64,000 nt of DNA from Planctomycetota bacterium. GTDB taxonomy: Bacteria; Planctomycetota; Phycisphaerae; Phycisphaerales; UBA1924. The stretch covers positions 186,001 to 250,000 of the forward strand of contig JBCBSM010000001.1 in the NCBI GenBank assembly GCA_039819165.1, in the 5' to 3' direction. Of the stretch, positions 27,584-37,406 are shown in pieces. The notes under the pieces were generated by a model. The model was not told the origin of the DNA. It worked only from the letters and a program-made list of their open reading frames with translations, and searched no databases. Position numbers and translations under genes: made by a program. The first letter of the stretch is position 1; every line of letters begins with the position of its first letter.

Positions 27584-28367
27584 CGGCGTGGCCACCCTGT
27601 CCATCGAGGCCAACCCCCGCATCCGCTACCGCGTGGCGCATCGCGACGAGCACCTGCTCGTGGTCGAGAAGCCCGCGCGGCTCGCGACGACCCCGGGGAA
27701 GGGGCACGACGCCGACACGCTGCTCAACGGCCTGTTCCACGAGTTCGGGCCGCAGCTGCAGAACGTGGGCCGCTCGCGGGACTTCGGGCTCATGCACCGC
27801 CTGGACCGCATGACCAGCGGGCTGCTGATCGTCGCGCTCTCGCCCCGCGTGTACGACGCGATGGCCGACCAGTTCCGCGAGCGGCGGATCGCCAAGTTCT
27901 ACTGGGCGATCACCAAGCGCGCCCCGGCCAAGGTGCCCACGGGCGCTATCAGCAAGCCCATACTCGAGGAGCAGAAGGCCAAGAAGCTCGCCCGCATCGG
28001 CTCGGGTGGCAAGCCGGCGTTCACCGCCTACCGGCTGCTGGAGGCCAACCACCTGGCCGCGTTGCTCGAGTGCCGGGCGCTCACCGGCCGGCTGCACCAG
28101 GTCCGCGTGCACCTGGCGTCCATCGGCTGCCCGATCCTGGGCGACGACCTGTACGCCAACCCCGCGGTCGCCTCGGCGGCGTCGCGGCTGATGCTCCACG
28201 CTCACCGGCTGGTGCTCGAGCACCCCGAGACGGGCGCGCAGCTCGACGTGCGGGCGCCGCTGCCCAAGGACATCGCCGCGACGCTCAAGCGGGTGGGGCT
28301 GGCCAAGCCGGGTGAGCCGGGCTCACAGCAGGGCCATCAGGTCGGCGGCGATGCCGTCGGCCCGTAG
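27573..28367 (+). CDS. RluA-family pseudouridine synthase
   Basis: A 264-residue enzyme that isomerises uridine to pseudouridine in RNA, probably 23S rRNA or tRNA. The catalytic motif is HRLDRMTSGLLIVAL (Asp in HRLD). VVEKPARLATTPG near the N-terminus, ALTGRLHQVRVHLASIGCPI and GDDLYANP complete the family pattern. There is no S4 domain. The first ATG overlaps the phosphogluconolactonase-like gene; a GTG at 27588 is possible. The 3' end overlaps the opposing hemW-like gene by 45 bases. The target nucleotide cannot be told from sequence. Confidence 0.88.
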   Translation: MGRSGVATLSIEANPRIRYRVAHRDEHLLVVEKPARLATTPGKGHDADTLLNGLFHEFGPQLQNVGRSRDFGLMHRLDRMTSGLLIVALSPRVYDAMADQFRERRIAKFYWAITKRAPAKVPTGAISKPILEEQKAKKLARIGSGGKPAFTAYRLLEANHLAALLECRALTGRLHQVRVHLASIGCPILGDDLYANPAVASAASRLMLHAHRLVLEHPETGAQLDVRAPLPKDIAATLKRVGLAKPGEPGSQQGHQVGGDAVGP

Positions 28368-29576
28368 CAGGCCCGCATCTTTGAGCATCACGCGGCCGCC
28401 GGCCCGTTGCGCGAGGTCGTCGCGGACGAGCGCGTCGTAGGCCGCGTCGAGCCGCTCCCGTGCTGGCTGGTCCAGGTCCGTGGCGATCCACGCAGGGTCG
28501 ATGCCCTCGCGTAGCCGCAGCCCGGTCATGAGCCGCTCGGCCGCGGCGCGATTGGCATCGGGCGGCTCGACGTCGACGGCGGGCGGCGTGCCGTGCGGAC
28601 CGCGGCGGGCCAGGTAGGTGTCCAGCCGCGGCGCGTTCTTCCATCGCCATCCCCGCAGGTGGCCCGACGCGGACGGGCCGGCGGCCAGCCAGTCGTCCTG
28701 CCGCCAGTACGCCAGGTTGTGCCTGCACTCGTGGCCCGGGGCGGCGAAGTTGCTGACCTCGTACCGCTGCAGGCCGGCGGCGCCGAGCCGGTCGATGGCG
28801 GCCTGCAGCATGTCGGCCTCGAGGTCGTCGTCGGCGGACTCGAATTCGCCCCGGCCGAGCCGCGCGGTCATCGCGGTGTTGGGCTCGTACGTCAGCGCAT
28901 AGCACGACGCATGCGTCACGCCCAGGTCGAGGAGGCGGCCGAGATCCCGCCGCCAGTCGTCCATGGTCTGGCCCGGGATCGCGAAGATGAGGTCCACCGA
29001 CTGGCGCGCGATGCCGGCGTCGCGGGCGAGCCGGATCGATCGCTCGACGTTGGCGGGATCGTGCCGCCGCTCGAGGGTCCGCAGGTGCCGCTCGTCGAAG
29101 GATTGGGCGCCGATGCTGATGCGGTTAACGCCGCCCGCGGCGAGCACGGCGAAGAGGTCGGGGCTGGCCGTCTCGGGATTGCACTCGACCGTGAATTCGG
29201 CGCTGGCCAGATCGAAGCGGTCGTGCATCGCCGCCAGCAGCCGTCGCCAGAGGTCGGGCCGCAGCAGCGTGGGCGTGCCGCCGCCCACGAACACCGTGGC
29301 CAGCGGGCCGGCGAGGGGCGGCAGACCCCCCAACTCCTCGATGAGTCGGTCGATGAAGGCGTCCTGGCGGTCGCGGGTGTCCACGAGGCTGTAGAAGTCG
29401 CAGTAGTGGCACTTGTGCGCGCAGAAGGGCACGTGGACGTAGAGCGACGCCGCGCCGGCCGCTCCCCGCTGGGCCCGCAATCGGTCGATAGGATGCTCGT
29501 CGGGCCGGCATTGCCCCGCCACGGTGATCGGAGTACGGTCGAGTCGCGGAGGCTGGTCCAGGAGCCGGGAACGCAC
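28323..29576 (-). CDS. hemW: HemW-like radical SAM protein (coproporphyrinogen III oxidase family)
   Basis: A protein of up to 417 residues with the radical SAM cluster motif CAHKCHYCDF (Cys about 52, 56, 59) preceded by LYVHVPF, then FVGGGTPTLL, TVECNPETAS, RISIGAQSFDERHL and HNLAYWRQDDWLAAGPSASG. This set, and the absence of the extra cysteine found in HemN, points to HemW, a heme chaperone, rather than the oxygen-independent oxidase. The start is uncertain: GTG at 29576 gives an unusual 44-residue lead, and GTG at 29522 would be nearer the family norm. Neither has a Shine-Dalgarno. Confidence 0.82.
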   Translation of the reverse strand: MRSRLLDQPPRLDRTPITVAGQCRPDEHPIDRLRAQRGAAGAASLYVHVPFCAHKCHYCDFYSLVDTRDRQDAFIDRLIEELGGLPPLAGPLATVFVGGGTPTLLRPDLWRRLLAAMHDRFDLASAEFTVECNPETASPDLFAVLAAGGVNRISIGAQSFDERHLRTLERRHDPANVERSIRLARDAGIARQSVDLIFAIPGQTMDDWRRDLGRLLDLGVTHASCYALTYEPNTAMTARLGRGEFESADDDLEADMLQAAIDRLGAAGLQRYEVSNFAAPGHECRHNLAYWRQDDWLAAGPSASGHLRGWRWKNAPRLDTYLARRGPHGTPPAVDVEPPDANRAAAERLMTGLRLREGIDPAWIATDLDQPARERLDAAYDALVRDDLAQRAGGRVMLKDAGLLRADGIAADLMALL

Positions 29577-29593
29577 GCACAGGAGGCTACGCC

Positions 29594-30031
29594 GTGGCCG
29601 TCGAGTTGGTTTTGGTGCCCAGGTCGGGCGAGCAACGCCCCTTCAAGGTGTCCCGCCCCCGGATCATCGGCCGAGAAGAGGACTGCGACTTCCGCATCCC
29701 CGTGGCCGAGGTCTCCCGCGAGCACTGCCGGGTGGAGCCCAGCGGCGGCGGTCTGGCGATCATGGATCTGGGCTCGAGCAACGGCACCTTCGTCAACGGC
29801 CAGCAGGTCGAGGAGTCCGAACTCGGGGCGGGCGACGTCGTGAAGATCGGGCCGGCGGTGTTCGTGGTGCGGGTGGACGGCAATCCGGCGTCGATCGATG
29901 CCCAGGACGCGTGGGAGCGGGCGGGGACGGCCGTCGCCGCGGGCCAGTCGCCCCAGCAGATCGGCGGCGGCTCCCAGGCGGCCGACGACGATGACCTCTT
30001 CTCAGACTTCGACTTTGACGACGACGATTGA
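29594..30031 (+). CDS. FHA-domain protein with acidic tail
   Basis: A 145-residue cytoplasmic protein. The FHA domain spans about 5-98 with GREEDCDF, SREHCRV (41-47) and SSNGTFVNG (61-69), the residues that bind phosphothreonine peptides. The last 16 residues are almost all Asp and Phe, a disordered acidic tail. The GTG start has a strong AGGAGG 6 bases upstream. It stands alone and diverges from hemW. A partner Ser/Thr kinase is expected but not in the window. A second FHA domain is fused to the ATPase 3 kb away. Confidence 0.88.
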   Translation: MAVELVLVPRSGEQRPFKVSRPRIIGREEDCDFRIPVAEVSREHCRVEPSGGGLAIMDLGSSNGTFVNGQQVEESELGAGDVVKIGPAVFVVRVDGNPASIDAQDAWERAGTAVAAGQSPQQIGGGSQAADDDDLFSDFDFDDDD

Positions 30032-30056
30032 GCCCGCCGGGCCGCGGGAGTCTGGG

Positions 30057-31654
<1,598 letters not shown>

Positions 31655-31714
31655 GTGCGCGAGAGACGAGCGATGCGCGGTCGCGTCGACCGAGCACGAC
31701 CTGGCGGGGGATGC

Positions 31715-32536
31715 ATGGGCGATCGAGCGGCACCACACGATGCGGGAGCGGGCGGCGGCGCGGATCCCGCGGTGCTGAGCACCCTCGGGCTCGATGCCGA
31801 TCGCGTCCCCCGGCACGTCGCGATCATCATGGACGGCAACGGCCGCTGGGCCCAGGCGCGGGGCCTGCCCCGCATCTGGGGCCACCGTGAGGGGGCCGTC
31901 CGCGTCCGTGAGATCGTGACCCGGGCCGGCGACCTGGGCATCGAGCACCTGACCCTGTTCTCGTTCTCGAGCGAGAACTGGAAGCGGCCGAGCGAAGAGA
32001 TCCGCCAGCTGATGCTGCTGTGCGTGGCCTACCTCGACGGCGAGGAGCGGCGGCTGGCCGACGAGGGCGTGCGGCTGCGGGTCATCGGCCGCCGCGCGGG
32101 CCTGCCCACCGACGTCGTCGAGGCCATCGAGCGCGTCGAGCGGACGACCGCCGGCGGCACACGGGGGCAGCTCAACCTGGCGATCAACTACGGCGGCCGC
32201 GCCGAGATCGCCGACGCCGCCCGGGCGATCGCGGCCCGGGTTGCGTCTGGCCAGCTCGATCCCGACGCCATCGACGAAGCGACGGTCGCGGACAACCTGT
32301 ACACCGCGGGCATGCCCGACCCGGATTTGCTCATCCGTACCGCCGGCGAGATGCGGGTGAGCAACTACCTGCTGTGGCAGATCAGCTACGCCGAGATCCA
32401 CGTCTGCGAGGCCCCCTGGCCCGAATTCGACGCCGACCGTTTCGATGCCGCCATCCGCGACTACGCCGGCCGAACACGCCGGTACGGGCTTACCGACGCG
32501 CAGCTCTCGGCCGCCGACGGCGACGCGGGTCGGTAG
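31715..32536 (+). CDS. uppS: Isoprenyl transferase (undecaprenyl diphosphate synthase)
   Basis: A 273-residue cis-prenyltransferase making the C55 lipid carrier for cell envelope sugars. It has VAIIMDGNGRWAQARGLPR (catalytic Asp about 40), GHREGAVRVREIV, LFSFSSENWKRP, LNLAINYGGRAEI and the C-terminal DLLIRTAGEMRVSNYLLWQ. The ATG at 31715 is chosen for GGGGG five bases upstream; in-frame GTG/ATG at 31655 and 31673 give a poorly conserved lead. It is followed by cdsA, the usual partner. Confidence 0.94.
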   Translation: MGDRAAPHDAGAGGGADPAVLSTLGLDADRVPRHVAIIMDGNGRWAQARGLPRIWGHREGAVRVREIVTRAGDLGIEHLTLFSFSSENWKRPSEEIRQLMLLCVAYLDGEERRLADEGVRLRVIGRRAGLPTDVVEAIERVERTTAGGTRGQLNLAINYGGRAEIADAARAIAARVASGQLDPDAIDEATVADNLYTAGMPDPDLLIRTAGEMRVSNYLLWQISYAEIHVCEAPWPEFDADRFDAAIRDYAGRTRRYGLTDAQLSAADGDAGR

Positions 32537-32555
32537 CCACGTCCATCCGGCTCTC

Positions 32556-32561
32556 TACACT
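32556..32561 (+). promoter_or_regulatory. -10-like box for leaderless cdsA
   Basis: TACACT lies exactly 7 bases before the cdsA ATG, so RNA would begin at or next to the start codon. No Shine-Dalgarno is present before this ATG. The same arrangement occurs before smpB and, with 5 bases, before pheS and the FAH-family gene. Confidence 0.4.
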
Positions 32562-32568
32562 CGCCGCT

Positions 32569-33432
32569 ATGCAGAAGCGTCTTCTGTTCGGGTTTGTGCT
32601 CGTGCTCCTCGTCGCGGCGGTGGTGCTGGCCGAGGAGGGGCTCGAGGGCGAGCGCGTCGCGGGGGTCACGCTGCCCGCGGGCGTGTTCGTGCTACCCGTG
32701 ATGGTGGCGCTGGCGGCGCTCGCGGCCCGGGAGCTGGCGCTGCTCTTCCGGGCCAAGGGTGCGGACATCTCGAGCGGCCTGCTGAGCGTGTCCGCCGCCG
32801 CCGGCGTGATGGCGTCGACCCCCGTGGCGACCGACCCAGTCGTCTCGACGCTCGCGGGCGTGATGGCCGTCGGTCCCGTGGTTCTGCACGGGCTGCGGCG
32901 TCGCAGCTCGGGCGTGCTCGTGGCGGTCGGCGCCTCGCTGTTCGCATTCGCATACGCCGGGCTGCTGTTCGGCTTCCTGCTCCGCATCCGCCTGGAGCAC
33001 TCGATATGGGTGCTGGTGCTCGTGCTGGCGGTGGTCAAGTCGTGCGACATCTTCGCCTATTTCACGGGCCGGTTGGTGGGCCGCACGCCCTTGATCGGCT
33101 GGCTGAGCCCCGGCAAGACGCGGGAGGGCCTCGCGGGCGGGCTGGTCGGGTCGGCCGTCGTCGGGGGCGTTGGGGCGGTGCTCGTGCTGGGCGATCGCAG
33201 TGCGGGCGTCGTGGATGGGCCGGCCGCCTGGGCCATCGCGGGGGCGGCGGTGGGGGCGATGCTCGGCGGCCTGGGCCAGCTGGGCGACCTCGCCGCCAGC
33301 ATGCTCAAGAGGGACGCGGGCGTGAAGGACGCCGGCCGCGCGCTGCCGGGCTTCGGCGGCGTGCTGGACATGCTGGACTCGCCCATCTTCGTCGCGCCGG
33401 TGGCCTATTGGTTGTTATCGCTGCCGGGATAG
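32569..33432 (+). CDS. cdsA: Phosphatidate cytidylyltransferase
   Basis: A 287-residue membrane enzyme making CDP-diacylglycerol, the precursor of phospholipids. It has about seven hydrophobic helices. The core SCDIFAYFTGRLVGRTPLIG is followed by SPGKTREGLAGG. The signature near the C-terminus reads SMLKRDAGVKDAGRALPGFG followed by GVLDMLDS; the family usually has His where Phe is and Arg where Met is, so two signature residues are changed. It lies 32 bases after uppS, the classic neighbour. Confidence 0.88.
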   Translation: MQKRLLFGFVLVLLVAAVVLAEEGLEGERVAGVTLPAGVFVLPVMVALAALAARELALLFRAKGADISSGLLSVSAAAGVMASTPVATDPVVSTLAGVMAVGPVVLHGLRRRSSGVLVAVGASLFAFAYAGLLFGFLLRIRLEHSIWVLVLVLAVVKSCDIFAYFTGRLVGRTPLIGWLSPGKTREGLAGGLVGSAVVGGVGAVLVLGDRSAGVVDGPAAWAIAGAAVGAMLGGLGQLGDLAASMLKRDAGVKDAGRALPGFGGVLDMLDSPIFVAPVAYWLLSLPG

Positions 33433-33504
33433 CGAACTCGCGGAGCGTTCGGGGATGTCCACGCGCCCGAGACCCGCTACACTCTCTGCGGGAGTGCGGC
33501 GTCC

Positions 33505-34269
33505 ATGACGATGAGCGAAACCGAACGGCTACTTCGCGTCTTCCGAGTTGACAACAGCATCGAGGGCTTGCAGAGCAGGCTCAGGGCCGCAGAAAGATTC
33601 CTCGCAGAACAGGAACGCCAGCTCGGTGAGCTGGCCGATCGCCACTCCACGCTCGATGCCGAGCTGCGCAAGGCCAAGGCCAGCGCTGCCAATGCCGAGG
33701 GCGAGGCCAAGGCTCTCGACGAGAAGATCACCGACCTCCGCGAGAAGATGAACACGGCCAACTCCAACAAGGAGTACCAGGCCTACCTCGCCGAGATCTC
33801 GACCTTCAAGACCCAGAAGGACGAGCACGAGTCGGTCGCCATCGAACTGATCGCCCGGGTCGAGTCGCTGACCGCCGAGGTCGACGAGATCGACAAGGCC
33901 AAGGCCGAGCGGCAGGGCGTCCGCGGCGTCGCGACCACGCAGCGCGACGAGCGGGCCGCCGAGATCAAGGATCGCCTGGACGAGCTCAAGAAGGAGCGCG
34001 ACGAGCTGATCGCCGAGGTGCCCGAGCACACGCTGAGCCACTACGTCCGCATCCGCTCGCAGCTGGGCGACGAGGCGATGGCGCCCGTCGAGGTCGTCGA
34101 CGTCAAGCGGCACGAGTTCGTCTGCGGCACCAGCATGCTGGCCGTGCCCGTTGAGACGGTGGCCGCGCTGCTGAGCCACGGCCGCGTGACCACCGACCCC
34201 CAGAGCGGCGCCATCCTCTACCTCAGCGACGAGGCGAAGAAGGCGATGGAGCCGGCGGGCAAGCGGTAG
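33505..34269 (+). CDS. Coiled-coil protein with decayed C4 zinc ribbon (CT398-like)
   Basis: A 254-residue protein. Residues about 15-180 are nearly continuous heptads rich in Glu, Lys and Ala, with a helical hairpin break at NTANSNKEYQAYLAEI, a segment typical of the CT398/zf-RING_7 family. The C-terminal 60 residues align with the family's zinc ribbon, but only one Cys (VCGTSML) of four remains; the later CxxC reads as TDPQSG. It therefore cannot bind zinc in the usual way. Family members are linked to flagellar, secretion or nucleic-acid functions without a fixed role. Confidence 0.7.
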   Translation: MTMSETERLLRVFRVDNSIEGLQSRLRAAERFLAEQERQLGELADRHSTLDAELRKAKASAANAEGEAKALDEKITDLREKMNTANSNKEYQAYLAEISTFKTQKDEHESVAIELIARVESLTAEVDEIDKAKAERQGVRGVATTQRDERAAEIKDRLDELKKERDELIAEVPEHTLSHYVRIRSQLGDEAMAPVEVVDVKRHEFVCGTSMLAVPVETVAALLSHGRVTTDPQSGAILYLSDEAKKAMEPAGKR

Positions 34270-34411
34270 GCGAGACGCCGCTCGGTGGCCGCCGCATTCC
34301 GCGGCAGCGTTTCTGCAGATAATGCAACTTCCCAGATTTCGCGCGGCACTTGCCGACGAATCTGATATGTTATTTCTCAACCAGATCGCGTGCGTTCAGC
34401 GGGAGGGATCG

Positions 34412-34851
34412 ATGCCCAGATGCATCGCCGGTATCGTCGTGCTCCTCTTCGGGATGGCCGCCAGCGGACAGACGCTGCCGACCTACGGACACGACTTCGT
34501 GGTCATTGGGGCTCCCGGCAACCGTGCGGCGACGCCCGCGGAGGCGCCCGACTGGTCCGGGGCACCGCTCGGTGCCGTGGACTACGAGTTCCGCATCACG
34601 CGGACGGAGGTCACCAAGATCCAGTTCGCCGAGTTCGTGAACGCGTACATCCGCACGCCCGGGGCGGCGACGGCGGGCGGCTGGATCGGCCCGGGCCTCA
34701 CGGTGACTCGGTTCGATCCTGAGGGCTTCCCGATCTGGGAGCCGTGGATGGGTTTCGAGTTGCATCGGTGGTCCCGGCACCCGGAGCCGGCATCATCATT
34801 GGAGTCGGCATGCTTGGATTAAGTCAAAGAAGGCGAAGGAGGTCATCATGA
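34412..34851 (+). pseudogene. Internally deleted SUMF1-like PEP-CTERM gene
   Basis: The start (GGGAGGG then ATG) encodes a signal peptide (MPRCIAGIVVLLFGMAASGQ), then the opening of a secreted formylglycine-generating-enzyme-like domain (HDFVVIGAPGN, AVDYEFRITRTEVTKIQFAE, FVNAY). This frame then stops at 34822. From about 34750 a different frame reads GFRVASVVPAPGAGIIIGVG and goes on to LGLSQRRRRR. That is the normal end of such proteins: the GFRVAS end of the SUMF1 domain, a PAP motif, a helix and a basic tail. The middle, some 150-200 residues, is missing, so an out-of-frame internal deletion occurred near 34735-34750. The tail frame stops at 34851, overlapping the next ATG. Confidence 0.72.
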
Positions 34852-36375
34852 TTCGCATTGCCATCTGCATCTTGTGCGTGCTCGTGGTACCGGTCCTCGG
34901 GGAGCCGCAGGTCGTGCGGACGCAGGGCGCGGGCACGCTCATCGAGGTCGTCACTCCCGTCCCGGGTGGCAAGTGGGACATCGACATCGACTTTGAAGCG
35001 ACCAGCACGTCGTTCGTCGTGACCGTGACCGCCGATGATGATGATGACATCCGGAACGTCCAGATTACTGCCCGCGGCCCTGCGGCGGGGGCGACGACCG
35101 GGACGATCGTGTTTGACGGAGACGGTGGCACCGGCTTCATTCAGAGCATCGAGGAGATCGAGTTTCTTGGCGCTGGAACCATGGGCGCTGATCCTGCCAG
35201 GATCGTAGTCAATATTAACATTGCTTCGGAGACTGACACCGGTCGAGTGGGCGTGGCCGGCGGGGGTGGCCGACTCGAGGCTCATCGGTTTAGCCAGATT
35301 ATCTGCAACGAAATCACCGCAGACATAGAGGTCATCGAAGACAACATCACTTCGAGCGGAACGATCAACTCCATCGAGATCCGGAATGGTGGCAGTCTGA
35401 CCGGAAATGTCTCTGCTCGCAGCATCGGCATTCTCAACGTAGTGGACGGCGATATCGGCGCATCGGGTGCCTTGGTTGATATTGATGTCACTGCTGGCGA
35501 TGCTGCGATTCAGGCAGAAAGCATCTACGCCAACATCGATGTCGCCGGCGACATCACGGTCTTCAACGTTCGAGGGACTAATCCATCGGCAAACGTGCCC
35601 GACGGCGTCTTCGACGGCACGCTGGTCTGCGACCGCTTCGACCAGCCGAGCGGATCACCCTTTGGCCTCGCCATGGCGATCTGGGGCGATCTGCTGGGCG
35701 ACATCACGATCCGCGACGAAGTCAACGGCGATACGAGCCTCGCCATCGGCCGCACGATGGATGGCGATATCACCCTCGACGAGGCCGATGGCCTCGAGGG
35801 ACAGGTGATCATCGGGTGGCTGTCCGCCCAGACGCCGGCGTGGAACGGCGGCGTCACCGTCGACTCGGTCGCGCTCTCGCCGAAGGGGGCGTACACGCAG
35901 ACGGGTCTCGGTGGTGGAGCCGTGACCCTCGCGCCGCACGGGCTGCACTTCCAGGACTGCGATCCCGCGTACACGGCGGGCGGCGGCTACCCGGTCATCA
36001 CGGCGACCACTGACCGCGAGATCGACCTCGTCCACTACGGCCAGGTCCAACTCGTCGGGGGAACGGGCATTCCATATCGCGTCGATGAGCTCCCCGGCGC
36101 GCACAACTGCAGCGGTTCCCCCTGCTTCGAAGAGGGCGGCCACCGACGTGACTTCGAGCTGGACGTTGGTGTCCGTGTCCGGCCGCATCGCGATCATCCG
36201 AGGCGATGTTGACTCCGACAAGCACTACCACATCTCGCTCAACCCGGGATCGTCGGGCTCGGAACACCCCGAAACCACGGAGCTGAGAGGCAGCCAGGTG
36301 GACCTGCCGCAATACACCTCGTCATTGGTGGGGCGCCGTAACCTGATGCTCTCGTACCGACCGCCGATGGACTAG
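34848..36375 (+). pseudogene. Secreted repeat protein, frameshifted near its 3' end
   Basis: The first frame (34848-36212, 454 residues) has a signal peptide (MIRIAICILCVLVVPVLG) and a long beta-rich body with Asn/Asp/Gly/Ile ladders (NITSSGTINSIEIRNGGSLT, VDIDVTAGDAAIQ), suggesting a parallel beta-helix. After CFEEGG it turns into Arg/His-rich junk and stops. A second frame, offset by +1, continues sensibly from about 36130 (SSWTLVSVSGRIAIIRGDVD) to a stop at 36375 that exactly meets the ruvB stop. One extra base (or two lost) between 36115 and 36140 explains this. Lower GC and codon use unlike its neighbours suggest foreign or decaying sequence. Confidence 0.6.
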
Positions 36376-37406
36376 GGCGAGAAGAGCACGTCGCTTTCTC
36401 CCTCGGACCGCACCTCCACCCCCACGTGCCGCGCCCCGGCCTCGGTCAACTCCCGTCCGCGGCGGTGCCGTGCGACGAAGCCGAGCTTGAGCAGGAAGGG
36501 CTCGATCATGTCCTCGAGGGTGCCGGGGTCCTCGTTCATGGTGGCGGCCAGGGCGTCGAGGCCGACGGGGCCGCCCTTGTAGGTCGTGCCGATGGTGGTG
36601 AGGTAGGCACGGTCGAGGTCGTCGAGGCCGAGGTCGTCCACGCTCTCCAGGGCGAGCGCCTCGTCGACGATGGTGGCCGTGGCCGCGCCGTCGCCGCGGA
36701 CGGCCGCGAAGTCCCGCACGCGGCGGAGCAGCCGGTTGGCGATGCGGGGCGTGCCCCGGCTCCGGCGCGCAATGGCGGCGATGGCGGCGGCGTCGATCGC
36801 CAGGTCGAGCAGCCCCGCCGACCGCTCGACGATGGCGGCGAGCTCGGCCTCCTCGTAGAAGCGCAGGTGGTGCACCAGGCCGAATCGGGACCGCAGCGGT
36901 GCGCTCAGCAGGCCGGCCCGGGTGGTCGCGCCGATGAGCGTGAAGGGCTTGCAGCGGATCTGCACGGTGCGGGCGTTGAGGCCGGCGTCGAGCGTGACGT
37001 CGACGCGGAAGTCTTCCATGGCTGGATACACGAATTCCTCGACGGCCGCCGGCATGCGATGGACCTCGTCGATGAACAGGATGTCGCCGGCCTCCAGCTT
37101 GGTAAGGGCACCGACGAGGTCGGTGCCGCGGCTGAGCGCCGGCCCGCTGGTGACGTGCACGCGGGTGCCCATCTCGGCGGCGATGACGTGCGCGAGCGTG
37201 GTCTTGCCCAGCCCGGGCGGGCCGTGCAGCAGCACGTGGTCGAGCGATTCGCCGCGGCTGCGGGCGGCCTCGATGGCGATCGCCAGGCGTTCGAGCGTCT
37301 CGCGCTGGCCGACGTACTCGCCGATGCGCGTCGGGCGGAGCGCCCAGCCGGCGTGCTCCTCGGTGGCGCCGGCGGAGGCCGGATCGACCAGCCGCTGCAC
37401 GGTCAC
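36372..37406 (-). CDS. ruvB: Holliday junction branch migration ATPase
   Basis: A 344-residue AAA+ motor that with RuvA drives branch migration in recombination repair. It has LRPTRIGEYVGQ near the start, Walker A HGPPGLGKTTLAHVIAAEMG, Walker B ILFIDEVHRM, sensor TLIGATTRAGLLSAPLRSRF, GTPRIANRLLRRVRDFA and the C-terminal winged helix with TYKGGPVGLDALAA. The GTG start has GAGGAGG upstream and overlaps the stop of the preceding gene (GTGA). ruvA and ruvC are not adjacent. Confidence 0.95.
   Translation of the reverse strand: MTVQRLVDPASAGATEEHAGWALRPTRIGEYVGQRETLERLAIAIEAARSRGESLDHVLLHGPPGLGKTTLAHVIAAEMGTRVHVTSGPALSRGTDLVGALTKLEAGDILFIDEVHRMPAAVEEFVYPAMEDFRVDVTLDAGLNARTVQIRCKPFTLIGATTRAGLLSAPLRSRFGLVHHLRFYEEAELAAIVERSAGLLDLAIDAAAIAAIARRSRGTPRIANRLLRRVRDFAAVRGDGAATATIVDEALALESVDDLGLDDLDRAYLTTIGTTYKGGPVGLDALAATMNEDPGTLEDMIEPFLLKLGFVARHRRGRELTEAGARHVGVEVRSEGESDVLFSP

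Noticed and set aside
36085-36375. An independent 96-residue gene after the secreted protein
   Set aside because: Its start lies inside the upstream coding region, has no Shine-Dalgarno, and its sensible part begins only at about 36130. A frameshifted 3' end explains it better.
34270-36375. A mobile element around the two broken genes
   Set aside because: The region is AT-richer, but there is no transposase, integrase, inverted repeat or target duplication that I can see.
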